Shown: positions 1 to 7,433, counted from the first letter of the stretch. The stretch: 15,204 nt of DNA from Myxococcales bacterium (GCA_020430865.1 JAGQIY010001030.1:1-15204), one strand, 5' to 3'. Translations and numbers: made by a program. The notes: generated by a model from the sequence alone, not told the origin.

Positions 1-191
1 GCGCTGCTGCCGCCGGTGCCGCCGCTGCCCGCGCTGCTGCCGCCGCTGCCCCCGCTGGCGCCCCCGCTGCCGCCACCGGATCCGCCGCTGCCACCGCTCC
101 CCGTATCCGACTCGCTATCGCCACCGCAGGCGGTCATCAGCCCCACGCTGGTGCTCAGCGCCAGCACACCGAACCAAGTCAAGCTCTTCAT
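1..191 (-). CDS. Lipoprotein with Gly/Ser-rich linker (partial)
   Basis: The gene reads leftward and leaves the window, so only the first 63 codons are visible. They open with a Lys-containing n-region (MKSLTW), a hydrophobic stretch and the lipobox LMTAC, with Cys22 as the lipidation site, so the protein should be an exported lipoprotein. From about residue 33 the sequence is almost pure Gly and Ser with a few Ala and Thr. This is a low-complexity tether of the kind seen in many myxobacterial outer-surface lipoproteins, where a folded domain follows it. That domain lies outside the window, so the function is unknown. The ATG at 191-189 is chosen because a strong ribosome site (AAGGAGG, plus-strand 197-203) sits 5 nt upstream. 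The gene is divergent from the CPBP protease gene. Confidence 0.8.
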   Translation of the reverse strand, partial: MKSLTWFGVLALSTSVGLMTACGGDSESDTGSGGSGGSGGGSGGASGGSGGSSAGSGGTGGSS

Positions 192-395
192 ACCGTCCTC
201 CTTCGCGCGACCTCTCGCGCAACCGCAGCCTATGCCGTCCTGAGTGGAGGTGTCAGCTGCGGGTTATGCACTTGTCCGTGCGGATTTCGCCTTCTCGTCA
301 GGCTCACTTACCCAGCTCGTCCAAGCCGGGTGTCAACTTCCAGCACGAACGTTGCTGGCGGGGTGTTCCGGTGCAGTCGCGCTATACGATGAGTC
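192..395. other. Divergent intergenic region
   Basis: About 200 bases separate the divergent lipoprotein and CPBP starts, so promoters in both directions are expected. I see no convincing -35/-10 pair. A short inverted repeat, CCAGCA-N7-TGCTGG (340-358), lies 37 nt before the GTG start of the CPBP gene and could be an operator, but six-base arms are weak evidence in DNA this GC-rich. The open frames crossing the region look like antisense or out-of-frame shadows. Confidence 0.5.
197..203 (-). promoter_or_regulatory. Ribosome binding site of the partial lipoprotein
   Basis: On the minus strand the bases read AAGGAGG, 5 nt before the ATG at 191-189. It is a near-perfect anti-Shine-Dalgarno match and fixes the start of the lipoprotein. 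Confidence 0.75.
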
Positions 396-1259
396 GTGCT
401 CATCGCCGCCCGTTTCAACTGGATCACGCTGTTCACGCTGCTCAACGCCGCGGTGATGTACGTCCTGATGCTGTTCGCGATGGTGGTCGGCATCAGCCGC
501 TGGCAGCAGCTCAAGGCGACCTTCCGACGGGGCACCCTCCCCGTGATCATCGCCGTGTTGCTCGGCCTGCCCTTCGACTTGGTCATCGGCTGGCATACCG
601 ACATGACCAGGCTCACCGACCTACATATCCCTACGGATATGGTTGCTACGTTGCGCTATGTGGGAGTCGGGTCGGCGCTGGTCGGCGTCGTGTTCGGCTT
701 CGCGTTTCGGGTATTTCAGGTGCCCGCCGCAGTGCACCTCGCTCGCGCAGGCCACGAACCATTCCCTGGCTTGCTCCAGGGTACGCCGCGCTGGCGGAGC
801 CTCGGTCTCGGCGCGCTGATCGGAGGCATCGGCGCCGCCGTCAGTGTCCCGCTCTTCGCTTGGCTGCGCGTGGGCTATGGCGAGGTGTTCAAGCAGCTCC
901 AGGAGCTGTATCACCTGGACCTGGACGAACCGTCGCTGCTCTGGGGCGCCGTGTTCCCCATGGCACTGGGCGCGGCCATCAGCGAGGAGCTGATCTACCG
1001 TGGGATACTGCAGCAGGGCCTGAGCAAGCTCTTCAAGCAAAGCCGAGCTGGAGTCGTGATCGCCGTCAGCGTCAGCTCACTGGTCTGGGCGCTGGCGCAC
1101 ATCGGCAGCGCCGACAACAATCTGCTCAAGGTCGTCCAGATCTTCCTCTTGGGGCTGGCGTTTGGCTGGCTCTGCCGGAAGCACTCCCTCGAGGCGAGCA
1201 TCGTGGCGCACCTGAGCATGAACTTCTTCAGCGTGGTCGTGGGCGCACTGATTGGTTGA
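396..1259 (+). CDS. CPBP family intramembrane metalloprotease
   Basis: The product is a 287-residue polytopic membrane protein with the CPBP (CAAX protease / bacteriocin-processing, Abi) signature. The motifs are EE at 197-198 followed by R202 (EELIYRG), H235 in the second motif (VWALAHIG), and H272/N276 in the third (HLSMN). In this family these residues bind zinc and activate water inside the membrane. Hydrophobic segments precede the motifs (around residues 8-32, 48-64, 87-107 and 133-152). The start is GTG at 396 because an in-frame TGA lies at 390-392 and the next Met falls inside the first membrane span; no clear ribosome site is visible. Bacterial CPBP proteins take part in peptide processing, bacteriocin self-immunity or stress signalling. 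No neighbour shows the substrate here, so only the family is assigned. Confidence 0.85.
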   Translation: MLIAARFNWITLFTLLNAAVMYVLMLFAMVVGISRWQQLKATFRRGTLPVIIAVLLGLPFDLVIGWHTDMTRLTDLHIPTDMVATLRYVGVGSALVGVVFGFAFRVFQVPAAVHLARAGHEPFPGLLQGTPRWRSLGLGALIGGIGAAVSVPLFAWLRVGYGEVFKQLQELYHLDLDEPSLLWGAVFPMALGAAISEELIYRGILQQGLSKLFKQSRAGVVIAVSVSSLVWALAHIGSADNNLLKVVQIFLLGLAFGWLCRKHSLEASIVAHLSMNFFSVVVGALIG

Positions 1260-1330
1260 GGAAGGGCGCAGGCCCCGGAATCGCACGTCCAGCGAGCCGG
1301 GCCTCCAGCGTTCGACGCCTCGAAGCCCGT

Positions 1331-1358
1331 GTTTACAGCTCGACCGTCAGCTGTAAAC
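1331..1358. promoter_or_regulatory. Perfect 10+10 bp inverted repeat, candidate operator
   Basis: Left arm GTTTACAGCT (1331-1340), 8-base spacer (1341-1348), right arm AGCTGTAAAC (1349-1358): all ten positions match. The arms are AT-rich at the outer end (GTTTACA/TGTAAAC), unlike the GC-rich surroundings. The arm and spacer lengths give a centre-to-centre distance of 18 bp, compatible with a dimeric helix-turn-helix regulator. It sits 188 bases before the mcl start and 71 bases after the CPBP stop. A transcription terminator is possible but less likely, since no T-run follows. The regulator is not identified. Confidence 0.6.
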
Positions 1359-1532
1359 GACCATGAACCGCCCCCGGTGTAGCCGACGATCGCGGTACGG
1401 CGTCGGCCGGCCACTGCCTCGCGACACATCGCGTCAGAAGTGGTAACACTCCCCGGCGGCAGCTCGCTGCCGCTCGTCTCGCGCCGCGCCCCCGGCGCTG
1501 CAGCACCTGGGCGCGGCCGCAGTCAGACCTCC

Positions 1533-1538
1533 AGGAGA
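1533..1538 (+). promoter_or_regulatory. Ribosome binding site of mcl
   Basis: AGGAGA with 8 nt to the ATG at 1547. This supports the start choice for the lyase. Confidence 0.7.
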
Positions 1539-1546
1539 ATTTCCAC

Positions 1547-2596
1547 ATGAGAAATGCCAAGGATTTCTTTCAGCCGCTGGCCATCGGTGCTCCCCAGCCT
1601 CTGCGTGAGGTGCCCTTTCGCCCCTCGCGAATGATCCACTTCTTCGACCCGAGCAATCCCAAGATGGCGGCCAAGGTGCCAGAGATCGCGCCCCAGGTGG
1701 ACGTGCTGCTCGGCAACCTGGAGGACGCAGTCGCCGCGGATCGCAAGGAAGCCGCGCGAGAAGGCTTGATCGAGATCGCCAAGGCGACGGACTTCGGAGA
1801 CACCCAGCTCTGGACTCGCATCAACAGCTTGGACAGCCCCTGGTGCCTCGACGACCTGCTGCGCTTGGTGGGTGAAGTCGGCGACAAGCTCGACGTGATC
1901 ATGGTGCCCAAGGTGCAGGGCCCCTGGGACATCTACTACGTCGACCAGCTGCTCGCGCAGCTCGAGGCCAAGCACGGCCTCGAGGAGCCGCTGCTGATCC
2001 ACGCGATCTTGGAGACCGCCACAGGCGTGAACCACGTCGAGGAGATCGCCGCCGCCAGTCCTCGCATGCAGGGGCTGAGTCTCGGACCGGCGGATCTCGC
2101 GGCCTCGCGCCGCATGAAGACCACCCGCGTCGGTGGCGGACACCCGGGCTACCTGGTCCGAGCGGATCCAGACCTCGAGAACCCGGATGCGCCGCGCGCC
2201 ACGGCTCAGCAGGATCTGTGGCACTACACACTGGCGCGCATGGTCGACGCCTGCGCCGCCAACGGCATCCTGCCCTACTACGGGCCGTTCGGTGACATCG
2301 CCGATGTCGTGGCCTGCGAGGATCAGTTCCGCAATGCGTTCCTGATGGGCTGCGTCGGCGCTTGGTCCTTGCATCCAAAGCAGATCGCAATCGCTCGCCG
2401 GGTCTTCAGCCCCCCCGCAGACGAGGTGCTCTGGGCGCGCAAGGTGATCGACGCCATGGGCGACGGGACCGGCGCCGTGATGATCGACGGCAAGATGCAG
2501 GACGACGCCACCGTGAAGCAGTGCAAGGTGATGGTCGACCTGGCGAGGTTGATCGCTACCCGCGATCCGGAGATGAAAGCCGCCTACGGCTTCTAG
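1547..2596 (+). CDS. mcl: L-malyl-CoA / beta-methylmalyl-CoA lyase
   Basis: The enzyme is a 349-residue member of the CitE/HpcH aldolase superfamily that reversibly cleaves malyl-CoA to glyoxylate plus acetyl-CoA, and beta-methylmalyl-CoA to glyoxylate plus propionyl-CoA. From memory it resembles the Chloroflexus aurantiacus malyl-CoA lyase of the 3-hydroxypropionate bi-cycle over its whole length: the N-terminal PLAIGAP element, [43 protein letters not shown], the YGPFGDI loop and the [13 protein letters not shown]-terminal part. R91, E156 and D183 keep the spacing of the arginine, glutamate and aspartate (R76, E141, D168) that bind substrate and Mg2+ in the Rhodobacter enzyme. Such lyases work in the ethylmalonyl-CoA pathway, the 3-hydroxypropionate cycle, or glyoxylate/propionate assimilation. 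No other gene of those routes is in the window, so the pathway is open. Thioesterase paralogues exist but look less likely. Confidence 0.9.
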   Translation: MRNAKDFFQPLAIGAPQPLREVPFRPSRMIHFFDPSNPKMAAKVPEIAPQVDVLLGNLEDAVAADRKEAAREGLIEIAKATDFGDTQLWTRINSLDSPWCLDDLLRLVGEVGDKLDVIMVPKVQGPWDIYYVDQLLAQLEAKHGLEEPLLIHAILETATGVNHVEEIAAASPRMQGLSLGPADLAASRRMKTTRVGGGHPGYLVRADPDLENPDAPRATAQQDLWHYTLARMVDACAANGILPYYGPFGDIADVVACEDQFRNAFLMGCVGAWSLHPKQIAIARRVFSPPADEVLWARKVIDAMGDGTGAVMIDGKMQDDATVKQCKVMVDLARLIATRDPEMKAAYGF

Positions 2597-2826
2597 TCAC
2601 CCAGCGTCCTCGTTCAGCGCGCTTGATTTCCTGGGAGGAGACCTCCGCCTCGAAGCTCCGGGGTTCGGGCGGTCACTCCCGGGGAAGCCGCGGAGAATCG
2701 ACGCTTCGCTCGGGTTTCACCGGCTGACCCTCGCTGCCTTGATCCGCTGTGAGCAGCGTGAGATCGTGTTCCCTCGGTCAAACGTTGACGGGCGGCGGCC
2801 AACGCCTCACGCAGCGCAAGGGTGCC
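2597..2826. other. Intergenic region between mcl and the kinase
   Basis: The 230-base gap shows a small GGAGG-AGA-CCTCC hairpin (2634-2646) 37 bases after the mcl stop and a weak CCGGG/CCCGG pairing further on. Neither has a T-run, so neither is a secure terminator. The kinase reading frame is open from a GTG at 2749, but the preferred start is 2827. Confidence 0.4.
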
Positions 2827-4725
2827 ATGAGCGCAAGAGACGACCTCGCGACTGCGAACACGATCGCCAGCCTGCCGCTATCACCGCGAGACAGCGATTG
2901 CGACCCGGGCGTCCCCGAGATCCCCGGCTACACCATCCTCGACGAGCTGGGTCGCGGCGGCATGGGGGTGGTCTACAAGGCCAGGCAGGACGCCCTGGGT
3001 CGTATCGTCGCCATCAAGATGGTGCTCGAGGCCCACGCCCGAGGCGAGAGCCGCGCTCGATTCCTCGCGGAAGCTGAAGCAGTCGCACGCTTCCACCACC
3101 CGAACATCGTCCAGATCCACGAGATCGGTGAGGTCCAGGGGCGCCCGTTCTTTTCGCTCGAGTTCGTCGATGGCGGCAACCTCGAGGAGCAACTCGCACA
3201 GCGACCCACCGAGTGGAGAGAAGCTGCGGAGATGCTGGTGCTGCTCGCGAAGGCGATCCATGCAGCCCACGAGAACGGCATCGTTCATCGCGACCTGAAG
3301 CCAGCCAACGTCCTGCTCGCCAAGGATGGCTCGCCCAGGATCACGGACTTTGGCATCGCGCGGCGACTCGACGCAGACCGCCAGACCAAGACCGGGAACA
3401 TCCTCGGCACGCCGAGCTACATGGCACCAGAGCAGGCGCTGGGAAAGAACGACGAGATCGGCCCCGCGGCGGACATCTACTCGCTTGGGGCAATGCTCTA
3501 CGACATGCTCACGGGTCGCCCCCCGTTCGAGGCCGCGACGACGCTGGACACGCTGATGCAGGCGGTGACGCGAGATCCGATCCCTCCGCGAATGCTGCAG
3601 CCAGGCATCCCCTTGGACATCGACGTCATCTGCCTGAAGTGCCTGGAGAAGAAGCCGGAGAAGCGCTACGCCAGCGCGCTGGAGCTCGCGCAAGACCTCG
3701 AACGCCTGATCCGCGCGGAACCAATTCACGCCAGACCGATCGGGAGGTTCGAGCGAGGTTTGCGCTGGTCGAAGCGCAACCCCGCCTGGGCGACCTTGAT
3801 CGGCGTGAGCGGTGCAGCGCTGATCGCGCTGGTCGCGACCGGTGGTTGGTTCACTCGCAAGCTGCAGGTGGAGCTCAAGGCCACGGAGGCCGCGCGCGCG
3901 GACGCCGCTAGGGCGCGCAACAAGCTCCAGCTCAGGCTGGTGCGCACGAAGGCCGAGAGCATCAACAGCGATCTCCTGCAGCTCTCGGGCGTGCCGAAGA
4001 CGCTCGCTCGAGTGCTCGAGACGAGGGGCGGCTGGAGCGAGGCGCAGCTCAACGGTCTGCTCGAGCGGAGCCTCGCCCAGGAGGCTCACATCTTCGGCAT
4101 GGCGGTGGCGTTCGAGCCCGGACAGTTCGCCGAGGACGTCCAGGACTTCTCCGCCTACGTGTACCGGGACGGCACCAGCCTGAAGGTGAAGCAGCTACTC
4201 CCCCCCGAGTACACCCCGATCTATCGCGAATGGGACTGGTACAAGCACGCCCAGCCGGGAGGGAGCTGGAGCAAGCCCTACGTCGATGAGGGGGGCGGCG
4301 ACATCCCGATGGTCACCTTCTCCGTGCCCTTCGAGCGTGACGGCAAGCGCGCCGGGGTGGTCACCGCCGACCTTTCTCTCGACTACTTCCGCGCGCTGAA
4401 CGAGTCGCTGCGCAGCTCGGACCTGGGCGGCCAGTCGTATGCCATGGTCGTCACCTCTGACGGCACCATCGTCAGTCACCCCAAGCTGGACTGGCGTTTC
4501 CCCGCGGCGTCGTCCAGGGGCTTCAAGCCCCAGGACCAGGCGCTGGCCGCCACCTGGGATCGCGCGCTCGAGGGAGAAGAGGGTCGCGGGATCGGCGTCG
4601 ATCTCACGGACGGCAAGCCAGCGGACCTGCTGTTCGCCCCGATTCGCTCCGCGCACTGGTCGTGTGTCGCCGTGATGCCACGAGAGCCGGCGGCCCTGCA
4701 GCCCGCAGCGGCGAACCCCTACTAG
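2827..4725 (+). CDS. Membrane Ser/Thr protein kinase with C-terminal Cache sensor domain
   Basis: This 632-residue protein begins with a full PknB-type kinase domain: glycine loop GRGGMGVVYK at 42-51, ATP lysine K64, catalytic HRDLKPAN at 154-161 (an RD kinase), DFG at 174-176 and APE at 200-202, ending near residue 300. A single hydrophobic span follows at about 320-341, then a charged, probably helical linker. The last ~250 residues carry a double-Cache-like region with the WDWY...WSKPYVDEGGG...VTFSVPF signature near residues 469-505. By topology the kinase is cytoplasmic and the Cache domain periplasmic, so a small ligand outside could set kinase activity. Cache domains usually precede the signalling domain; here the order is reversed. 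The ATG at 2827 places Met just before the kinase; a GTG at 2749 would add 26 residues of unlikely composition. The partner and substrate are unknown. Confidence 0.9.
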   Translation: MSARDDLATANTIASLPLSPRDSDCDPGVPEIPGYTILDELGRGGMGVVYKARQDALGRIVAIKMVLEAHARGESRARFLAEAEAVARFHHPNIVQIHEIGEVQGRPFFSLEFVDGGNLEEQLAQRPTEWREAAEMLVLLAKAIHAAHENGIVHRDLKPANVLLAKDGSPRITDFGIARRLDADRQTKTGNILGTPSYMAPEQALGKNDEIGPAADIYSLGAMLYDMLTGRPPFEAATTLDTLMQAVTRDPIPPRMLQPGIPLDIDVICLKCLEKKPEKRYASALELAQDLERLIRAEPIHARPIGRFERGLRWSKRNPAWATLIGVSGAALIALVATGGWFTRKLQVELKATEAARADAARARNKLQLRLVRTKAESINSDLLQLSGVPKTLARVLETRGGWSEAQLNGLLERSLAQEAHIFGMAVAFEPGQFAEDVQDFSAYVYRDGTSLKVKQLLPPEYTPIYREWDWYKHAQPGGSWSKPYVDEGGGDIPMVTFSVPFERDGKRAGVVTADLSLDYFRALNESLRSSDLGGQSYAMVVTSDGTIVSHPKLDWRFPAASSRGFKPQDQALAATWDRALEGEEGRGIGVDLTDGKPADLLFAPIRSAHWSCVAVMPREPAALQPAAANPY

Positions 4726-4786
4726 CACTAGCGCTGGTGAGGCGAATCTATGATTCGCTCAACGAATCAACACAGCGTTTCTCGTC
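4726..4786. terminator. Candidate bidirectional terminator between convergent genes
   Basis: The 61-base convergent gap contains CTAGCGCTGG (4728-4737) and then three alternating complementary arms: GCGAATC (4742-4748), GATTCGC (4752-4758) and CGAATC (4763-4768). Arms one and two give a perfect 7-bp stem with a TAT loop; arms two and three give a competing 6-bp stem. No T-run follows on either strand, so termination is inferred from position and structure only. Confidence 0.4.
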
Positions 4787-6145
4787 TCAGGGCTGGCGAG
4801 GGCTCGGTCGCGCGTGCGGGTTCGCAGGCCTGGGTCCGTGGGGATCCGATGCCTGGCTCCGCTCGCCTGGCGGCGTTCCCAGGTGCTTGACCGAGGGTGG
4901 GCCGCCTGGGCGGCCGACGAAATGGCGACGCGGGTCTTCGACGGGGACGTTGATGCGTCGCAGGATCTCCTCGATCTTGCGCTTCACGTGGACGTCGTCC
5001 TTCTCGGCCTTCGCGTACTTCTTCTCGAGCGCTTCGAACTTCTTCTGTTCGACACCGAGATCACGCATCACGTCGAGCGCCGCGGTTCGTGTCATCCAGT
5101 AGGCTTCCTTGTCGAGCACGATGCTGTCCAGGGCCTTGAGCAGCCGGTCCTGCTTGTACCAGGGCTTCACCTTCTCGAGCCACGCCTGGCTCGCCTTGTC
5201 CCGCTCGGGGAAGTCGGTCTTTGCCGCGCGGAGATTGCGGAAGCTGGTCCAGGGTGGTGACGTGCGGGTGCGCGGCTTCTTCTCCAGCACCTTCATCGTC
5301 AGCTCGTAGGCCTGCTTGCTGGGGCTCTCGGGCTTGGGAAAACCGGTCCAGGCGCTGATCACCCCCTGCCAGCAGCCCTCGTAGAGCTTCGGGTCCGTGT
5401 CCTTGCCATTCAGGTACTTCTCGAACACCGGGATCGCGCGCTCGTCTTCGCTACCGTAGAGGCGCCCACACAGGAAGCGCCGCACGTTCATCGACTTGTC
5501 GTTGTCGACGTGCTCGAGCACCTTGTCGAAGGTGCCTTCCACGCCCTTGCCGAATGGAGTCAGAAACCAGCTCATCGCTTCCTGGCGCACGTGCTCCGAC
5601 TCGTGATCGGCGAGCTTCAGCAGCAGCTCCTTGATCTTCGGGTTGTCCCGATGCTGAGAGCCGACGACTCGCACCAGGGAGATGAGCACCGCGGGCTCCT
5701 TCTCCGTCTCCGCGGCCTTCAGCACCAGCTCCTGCACCGCGGGCGTGCTGCCGAACACCGACTTGAGCAGCTGTGCGGCCTGCCAGCGCACCGCCGGGTT
5801 CTCGTTCTTGATCAGCTTCTTGCCCACCGTGGCGTTGAGACCCGCGATGTCCTTGAGCGAGGTGTTGCGACTGCGCGCCTTCTTGAGGTCGCGGTACGCC
5901 TCGCAGCGGGGGTCGATACCCCGCTCGTTGAGCTGGCACTTCGCGAGCCCGAGCACGAGTTCTTCGTATACCTCTGGCGTCAGCGGCTTGGTTTCGTCGG
6001 CGAGCCAAGCCTGCGCACCAGTGAGGGGGCTGGCGCTCGCGCTCGCGCTGGGCGCAGCTCCAGTCGACTTCGACTCATTGCAGCCGAGCATCAGCAGCGA
6101 GACGCTGATCGCCGACCAGCCCGCGAGACCCTTGAATAGCGACAT
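4787..6145 (-). CDS. HEAT-repeat lipoprotein
   Basis: The predicted protein has 452 residues. It starts with MSLFK, a hydrophobic core and lipobox LMLGC (Cys22), then a short Ala/Ser-rich tether (residues ~27-40), so it should be an exported lipoprotein. From about residue 95 to 380 it is helical and repetitive, with HEAT/armadillo-like units such as NPAVRWQAAQLLKS, EPAVLISLVRVVGS and SEHVRQEAMSWFL. These usually form a protein-binding solenoid. The C-terminal ~55 residues are rich in Pro, Arg, Gly and His and look disordered. No catalytic motif is visible, so a scaffold role is the safest reading. The start ATG at 6145-6143 lacks a strong ribosome site. The gene ends 61 bases from the kinase stop on the opposite strand and lies 71 bases after the small gene at 6217-6486, with which it may be co-transcribed. 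Confidence 0.8.
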   Translation of the reverse strand: MSLFKGLAGWSAISVSLLMLGCNESKSTGAAPSASASASPLTGAQAWLADETKPLTPEVYEELVLGLAKCQLNERGIDPRCEAYRDLKKARSRNTSLKDIAGLNATVGKKLIKNENPAVRWQAAQLLKSVFGSTPAVQELVLKAAETEKEPAVLISLVRVVGSQHRDNPKIKELLLKLADHESEHVRQEAMSWFLTPFGKGVEGTFDKVLEHVDNDKSMNVRRFLCGRLYGSEDERAIPVFEKYLNGKDTDPKLYEGCWQGVISAWTGFPKPESPSKQAYELTMKVLEKKPRTRTSPPWTSFRNLRAAKTDFPERDKASQAWLEKVKPWYKQDRLLKALDSIVLDKEAYWMTRTAALDVMRDLGVEQKKFEALEKKYAKAEKDDVHVKRKIEEILRRINVPVEDPRRHFVGRPGGPPSVKHLGTPPGERSQASDPHGPRPANPHARPSPRQP

Positions 6146-6216
6146 GCGAGGGTTCGTAGCACTCTCGCCGGTCCCGTTGAAGAGCGCCCGCGAGCAGGCT
6201 TCGCGAGCTCGCCGGC

Positions 6217-6486
6217 TCAGCGGAGTTCGGCGTCGACCTCGTGGCCGCGGAAGCTGCTCACGATGCCGCTGCCCTCGAGCCGCATGTGCACGAACCGGGC
6301 CTCGCGGTCGTCACACATCACGAGACGAAGCTCGCCCGGGTGCTCCGTGGGCTTGAAGCCGCTCAGGCCCGAGCGTTCCGCCTCCTCCAAGGTCATCACC
6401 TTGGCCCGCGTCTCTTCCAGCGTCTCCCGGGTGAACAGCTCTTCGGGGTTGGCACCCGGCGTGAGATAGACCTCGAACACGACCAT
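6217..6486 (-). CDS. Small protein of unknown function
   Basis: The frame encodes 89 residues from the ATG at 6486-6484 (MVVFEVYLTPG); a TTG at 6501 would add five residues, MHHHP, and seems less likely. The protein is acidic, soluble-looking and without signal or membrane segment. An N-terminal strand is followed by a charged helix (LFTRETLEETRAKVMTLEEA) and then strands around GELRLVMCDD and ARFVHMRLEG. That alternation looks like a small alpha/beta fold, but I do not recognise the family. Codon use fits the neighbouring genes on the same strand. It lies 71 bases upstream of the HEAT lipoprotein and could be transcribed with it. A competing plus-strand frame over the same bases has a poorer composition. 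Confidence 0.6.
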   Translation of the reverse strand: MVVFEVYLTPGANPEELFTRETLEETRAKVMTLEEAERSGLSGFKPTEHPGELRLVMCDDREARFVHMRLEGSGIVSSFRGHEVDAELR

Positions 6487-6599
6487 GGGGTGATGATGCA
6501 ACAGATCCGTCGAGGCGCGCGCCGAAACGTGTCCCAGCTCGCGTTTTGTCCCATCATCGGCGCGGCGTCATTTCCGCCGGGATCTCTTGGGGCGCCGGG

Positions 6600-6898
6600 C
6601 TAGGCCGCGGCGTCGTCGACGGCGGGCGCCGGTGGACTGCTGCTCACCCCGAAGCGGCTCTGCACCTCGACCTGCCACAGCGCCCCGACCAGCACGTTGA
6701 GCATCCGCTCTTCGGGCGTCAGGTGCTCGGCAACTTGAGGTAGCCCTTCGCATTTTTGGCTCCGATCAGCCTGCATGCCCTGAGGAACGGATGGCGTGCC
6801 AGTTCATTGAGCCACTTCCGCCGATAGGCGTCGTATCGACCGGCCCACGGGCCGTACCGCCAGCCACCCTCGCCCCCGCGAGCGCCATGTTCTCGCAT
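6600..6898 (-). pseudogene. Probable frameshifted small gene (two overlapping mini-ORFs)
   Basis: Two minus-strand frames lie here, each under 60 residues. The first (6898 to 6719, 59 residues) contains WAGRYDAYRRKWLNEL and then RHPFLRACRLIGAKNAKGYLK before a TGA. The second (6776 to 6600, 58 residues) contains AEHLTPEERMLNVLVGALW and ends DDAAA. By hand count, codon third positions are about three-quarters G/C through the first frame. In the second they are AT-rich for the first 15 codons and almost all G/C for the remaining 43. Coding character therefore jumps from one frame to the other near 6731-6740, as expected if one ~97-residue gene lost a single base. A real frameshift mutation, a sequencing error, or two overlapping small genes are all possible. 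The family is not recognised. Confidence 0.35.
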
Positions 6899-7001
6899 TC
6901 TTCAGCAGGTTTTGGGGGTGAGGAGCGACGTCTGCCAGCGCCCACGCTTTGGTTTATCATCTCGAGGAACCTTCCGCTTCCGAGGCTGTCCAGTGCCGAC
7001 C
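6899..7001. other. Divergent intergenic region before the SRPBCC gene
   Basis: Roughly 100 bases separate the small minus-strand frame from the SRPBCC start. The plus-strand frame is open through here back to 6912, but the added residues are Arg-rich and unrelated to the SRPBCC fold. I see no clear promoter. Confidence 0.3.
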
Positions 7002-7433
7002 ATGGACCTGAAGACCGAGATCGAGATCGACGCCAGCCCAGAGTGCGTGTGGAACGTGCTGACCGACTTCGAGGAGTACCCAAACTGGAACCCGCTCATC
7101 ACCAGCATCTGGGGACCGCTGGTGGTGGGCTCGCGACTGACCTTGGCGGTCGCTCAGCCGGGCGGGCGGGAGATGACCTGGCACCCCACCGTGACCCACA
7201 TCGATGAGGGCGTGGAGTTGCGCTGGCTCGGTCGCTTCCTCTTCAAGGGACTGTTCGACGGAGAGCAGTTCTTTCGTCTCGAGCCCCTGGAAGCCGGACG
7301 CACCCGACTGATCCACGGTGAGCGCTTCAGCGGTCTGCTGACCGAGCGCTTCTCGAGACGGATGCCAAGCACGGCCCGCGGATTCGCGGTGATGAACCAA
7401 GCCCTACGTCGCCGCGCGGAAAGGCTGAACTGA
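7002..7433 (+). CDS. SRPBCC (START/Bet v1-like) family protein
   Basis: The product is 143 residues and matches the SRPBCC ligand-binding fold often annotated as polyketide cyclase/dehydrase. It starts with a strand (LKTEIEIDAS), the helix motif PECVWNVLTDFEEYPNWNPLI typical of these proteins, then alternating strands and a long C-terminal helix (TARGFAVMNQALRRRAERLN). The fold encloses a hydrophobic cavity for lipids or aromatic ligands; the actual ligand cannot be read from sequence. The ATG at 7002 fits the family N-terminus. An upstream GTG at 6993 and a longer frame from 6912 are rejected because they add an Arg-rich leader. There is no obvious ribosome site. The gene stands alone, convergent with the LtaS-like gene 26 bases away. 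Confidence 0.8.
   Translation: MDLKTEIEIDASPECVWNVLTDFEEYPNWNPLITSIWGPLVVGSRLTLAVAQPGGREMTWHPTVTHIDEGVELRWLGRFLFKGLFDGEQFFRLEPLEAGRTRLIHGERFSGLLTERFSRRMPSTARGFAVMNQALRRRAERLN

Larger units (their letters stand above)
1260..1546. other. Intergenic region upstream of mcl
   Basis: This 287-base gap holds, in order: an imperfect GC-rich hairpin (1270-1278 with 1297-1304, one bulged base) that may end the CPBP transcript but has no T-run; the perfect AT-rich inverted repeat at 1331-1358; a 7-bp hairpin with a CTCG loop at 1456-1473 that would lie in the leader of mcl; and the mcl ribosome site at 1533-1538. No protein-coding frame here is convincing. Confidence 0.5.

Noticed and set aside
1..110. 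Triplet-like repetitive DNA at the left edge as a tandem repeat or CRISPR
   Set aside because: The repeats are irregular and are explained by Gly/Ser codons of a lipoprotein linker on the minus strand.
266..1366. Long plus-strand frame of 366 residues over the CPBP gene
   Set aside because: It is Arg/Ala/Pro-rich with no domain features, and the overlapping frame 396-1259 has intact CPBP motifs and membrane spans.
2881..4089. 402-residue minus-strand frame opposite the kinase
   Set aside because: It is antisense to a kinase with every catalytic motif; the long open frame results from high GC.
6740..6760. Programmed -1 frameshift at the A5 run in the broken small gene
   Set aside because: The sequence CCAAAAAT does not form a canonical X-XXY-YYZ heptamer in the incoming frame, and the codon-use switch falls slightly downstream.
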